A DNA stretch of 17,442 nucleotides from a bacterium (GTDB taxonomy: Bacteria > Babelota > Babeliae > Babelales > JABDEC01): contig CANKVQ010000001.1 in the NCBI GenBank assembly GCA_947486885.1, positions 1 to 17,442 on the forward strand, read 5' to 3'. The notes under the pieces are model-generated. The model searched no databases. It was not told the DNA's origin and saw only the letters and a program-made list of their open reading frames with translations. Both the position numbers and the translations under genes were made by a program. Shown here one piece after another: positions 15,840-17,442 of this stretch; the stretch's first letter is position 1, and every line of letters begins with the position of its first letter.

Positions 15840-16253
15840 TTATAATTCAACTATCCATTCCGATATTTTAGATTTTTTTCTTCTTGGTTCGATAAAATCA
15901 TAGCAATTATCAGGGGAAAAATTTTTATTACCAATCAACCTCGTATAACTATCTTCTATAATTATACGATTATTTATAATAATTTGATCACCTTCTTTAA
16001 ATAAAACCCACCAGTTAACAAACGGTTTATTTTTTTTGGGGTGCTGTGTAGAAATTACTAAACATGACGTATCATGTATTTTAATTCTTGCTAAGCCATT
16101 TTTCCATTGACGCTCATAATCCATCCTAGTCCAATAATCTTCGGACATTAAATTGATCTCACAGAAATCATTAATGGTTGTTTCATTCAGGCTCCAAGAA
16201 AAACCATTTTCATCGATTTCACGTTCAGGTAAAATTTTCATAGTAATATTCAT
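15840..16253 (-). CDS. CdiI_4-like immunity protein
   Basis: The 137-aa cytoplasmic protein is encoded 1 nt after the stop of the large toxin. It contains SEDYWTRMDYERQWKNGLARI, then CLVIST, WWVLFKEGDQIIINNRIII, a pattern I recognise from contact-dependent-inhibition immunity proteins of the CdiI_4 type ('..YW...DY..QW...L.R', an LI-S strand, then 'WW.L..EG..V...N'). These neutralise the toxin domain of the protein encoded directly upstream. Position, size and lack of a signal peptide all fit. It starts at ATG 16253; a second in-frame ATG four codons later has no better ribosome site. Co-transcription and possibly coupled translation with the toxin would keep production balanced. Its sequence is unrelated to the other immunity gene at 14807-15319. 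Confidence 0.8.
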   Translation of the reverse strand: MNITMKILPEREIDENGFSWSLNETTINDFCEINLMSEDYWTRMDYERQWKNGLARIKIHDTSCLVISTQHPKKNKPFVNWWVLFKEGDQIIINNRIIIEDSYTRLIGNKNFSPDNCYDFIEPRRKKSKISEWIVEL

Positions 16254-16254
16254 T

Positions 16255-17442
16255 TCAAATGCCTATTAATTCAGTAAGTGTTTTATTATATGTACCAGCT
16301 CTGTCTTGTTTTCTGTTAAATACCTTCCAAAAACCGCCCTTATGGCCCTTGTTATCGAGAGAGATATAAAGTTGACCTTTTTTATAAATCTTCTCTGTGT
16401 GAGCATTGGAAGAAAAATCCTTGGTTTCTTTAAATCCCATTTTAGCTGCTAATTCTTTAGCTTCTAGCCGCAATTCAGGTAAGCTTTTTTGATGTCCAAT
16501 AATACGGGCGGGTTTAATTTCATCAGAAGTCTTTATTACTGATTTAGATTTAACTCTATTACCAGCTTTATTATGCTTAAAATACTCTTCGGCATGATTA
16601 AATAAAGTTTGATTATTAGTTGGGCTATTCTTAAAACTAACCACTAAACCGTCTAGTGTCGCCAACTCATATTCTTCAGTGATAACTAAGCCTAATGCTT
16701 GAGCAACATCTTTACCTGGCACGCCAAATTTATTTAGCCAGCTAATTTGCTTAGTTTTAGTTTTATCAGTTTTATTTTTAATTTTAATAGCTTTGTGTAA
16801 CTGTGCTGCGATAACTGAATCACTAAGTAGCGCAACTGTTTTACCAGTTAAGTAGCCAGCAGTTAAATTCAATAGTTGTTCGCTAATCATAGTGCCAGCT
16901 TGTTCAAGTTTTTGGTCTCGAGACACTGTCTCGATGTAATTTCGAAATTGTTGATAGTGTTCATGGCTATAATCTTGAGCAGCTAAGATATATGGTCGCA
17001 CGCCTTCTGGATTATTTTCATCAGTCACATCTGCTAAAATTACTAACACTTTAAGTAAACCCATAGCGACGTTCTTGGCTAAATATGTAATCTTATTAGC
17101 AACTGCTTTAGAACTATTAATGGGATGTAAAATTAAGTTACTGCCAGCATTAGTGATATTACTCGCAAAATTATAGCCACCACGCACTAATCCTCTACCT
17201 AAAGCCATAAAATCTTGTGCCAGGTTGGTGAAACTTTCTGCAATATTAATTTTATTTTTACAGTTAGCTTGATAAGCTACAGATACTGTTTCTAAGACAG
17301 TGTTAGAAAAATCTTGCAAACCCATCAGATTTTTGGAAAATAGCTCCTGATCAGCTAGTTCGCACACAATCTCAACTTGTTGCTGGTGTAATAACTGCTG
17401 TTCTGAGTTACTAAATTTAGTATTAAAAAATTGTTCTGGTAG
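16255..17442 (-). CDS. Polymorphic toxin, C-terminal 395 residues (5' part outside window)
   Basis: The frame is open from 17442 to the TGA at 16255 with no upstream stop. The GTG at 17367 is therefore probably internal, and the protein continues beyond the window. The visible part begins with a Gln-rich piece (EQQLLHQQQ), then helical, partly hydrophobic sequence (ALGRGLVRGGYNFASNITNA, GLLKVLVILADV), a conserved pre-toxin segment (about 235-275, SWLNKFGVPGKDVAQALG), a Lys-rich linker, and a C-terminal toxin domain (about 322-395: AAKMGFKET, QLYISLDNKGHKGGFWKVFN, DRAGTYNKTL). The domain resembles Ntox21-type predicted RNases. HKGG replaces the HNGG of the displaced copy. The delivery part (for example RHS, filament or secretion-specific repeats) is not visible, so the export route is unknown. 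The gene sits directly upstream of a CdiI_4-like immunity gene. Confidence 0.82.
   Translation of the reverse strand, partial: LPEQFFNTKFSNSEQQLLHQQQVEIVCELADQELFSKNLMGLQDFSNTVLETVSVAYQANCKNKINIAESFTNLAQDFMALGRGLVRGGYNFASNITNAGSNLILHPINSSKAVANKITYLAKNVAMGLLKVLVILADVTDENNPEGVRPYILAAQDYSHEHYQQFRNYIETVSRDQKLEQAGTMISEQLLNLTAGYLTGKTVALLSDSVIAAQLHKAIKIKNKTDKTKTKQISWLNKFGVPGKDVAQALGLVITEEYELATLDGLVVSFKNSPTNNQTLFNHAEEYFKHNKAGNRVKSKSVIKTSDEIKPARIIGHQKSLPELRLEAKELAAKMGFKETKDFSSNAHTEKIYKKGQLYISLDNKGHKGGFWKVFNRKQDRAGTYNKTLTELIGI

Noticed and set aside
17365-17367. GTG at 17367 as the true start of the toxin gene
   Set aside because: The frame stays open to the window edge with similar protein-like sequence, and no ribosome site precedes the GTG.

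Overview
The window is AT-rich with tightly packed genes, and looks like a Gram-negative bacterium with an outer membrane: it has two secretins, a GspC-type protein and a C-terminal-Phe outer-membrane beta-barrel. TGA is used as a stop, so the genetic code is standard. The low GC, the overlapping genes and the odd paralogues would fit a small-genome, host-associated lineage such as Candidatus Dependentiae (TM6/Babeliae). That assignment is an inference from style, not from a marker gene.

Left part (1-8811, + strand): the C-terminal end of a MoxR-type AAA+ ATPase, then a compact five-gene operon for a type II secretion / type IV pilus-like envelope machine. It encodes a GspC-like protein (TM, HR and PDZ regions), a GspD-like secretin, a GspL-like protein (PilM-like cytoplasmic domain, TM, PilN-like periplasmic part), a GspM/PilO-like coiled-coil protein and a second, divergent secretin. 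Neighbours overlap by 4-8 bp except before the last gene. The assembly ATPase, platform protein and pseudopilins are not in the window.

Middle part (8808-14579, - strand): a small secreted six-cysteine protein converging on the secretin gene across a perfect 17-bp tandem duplication; an enolase-family protein that has lost several catalytic and metal-binding residues; a strong bidirectional terminator; aspS, with a His typical of non-discriminating enzymes; and an outer-membrane beta-barrel gene that overlaps aspS by 11 bp.

Right part (14715-17442, - strand): a polymorphic-toxin locus. Read in its own direction it holds (i) the C-terminal 395 residues of a large toxin protein entering from the window edge and ending in a domain resembling Ntox21/'toxin C-terminal domain' proteins; (ii) a CdiI_4-like immunity gene 1 nt downstream; (iii) a displaced second cassette sharing a near-identical pre-toxin segment (94/96 bases) with the first and ending in a second toxin domain, broken by two frameshifts; (iv) an intact but unrelated immunity gene; and (v) a ~75-bp fossil of the same pre-toxin segment. 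This layered cassette array is the most interesting part of the window.
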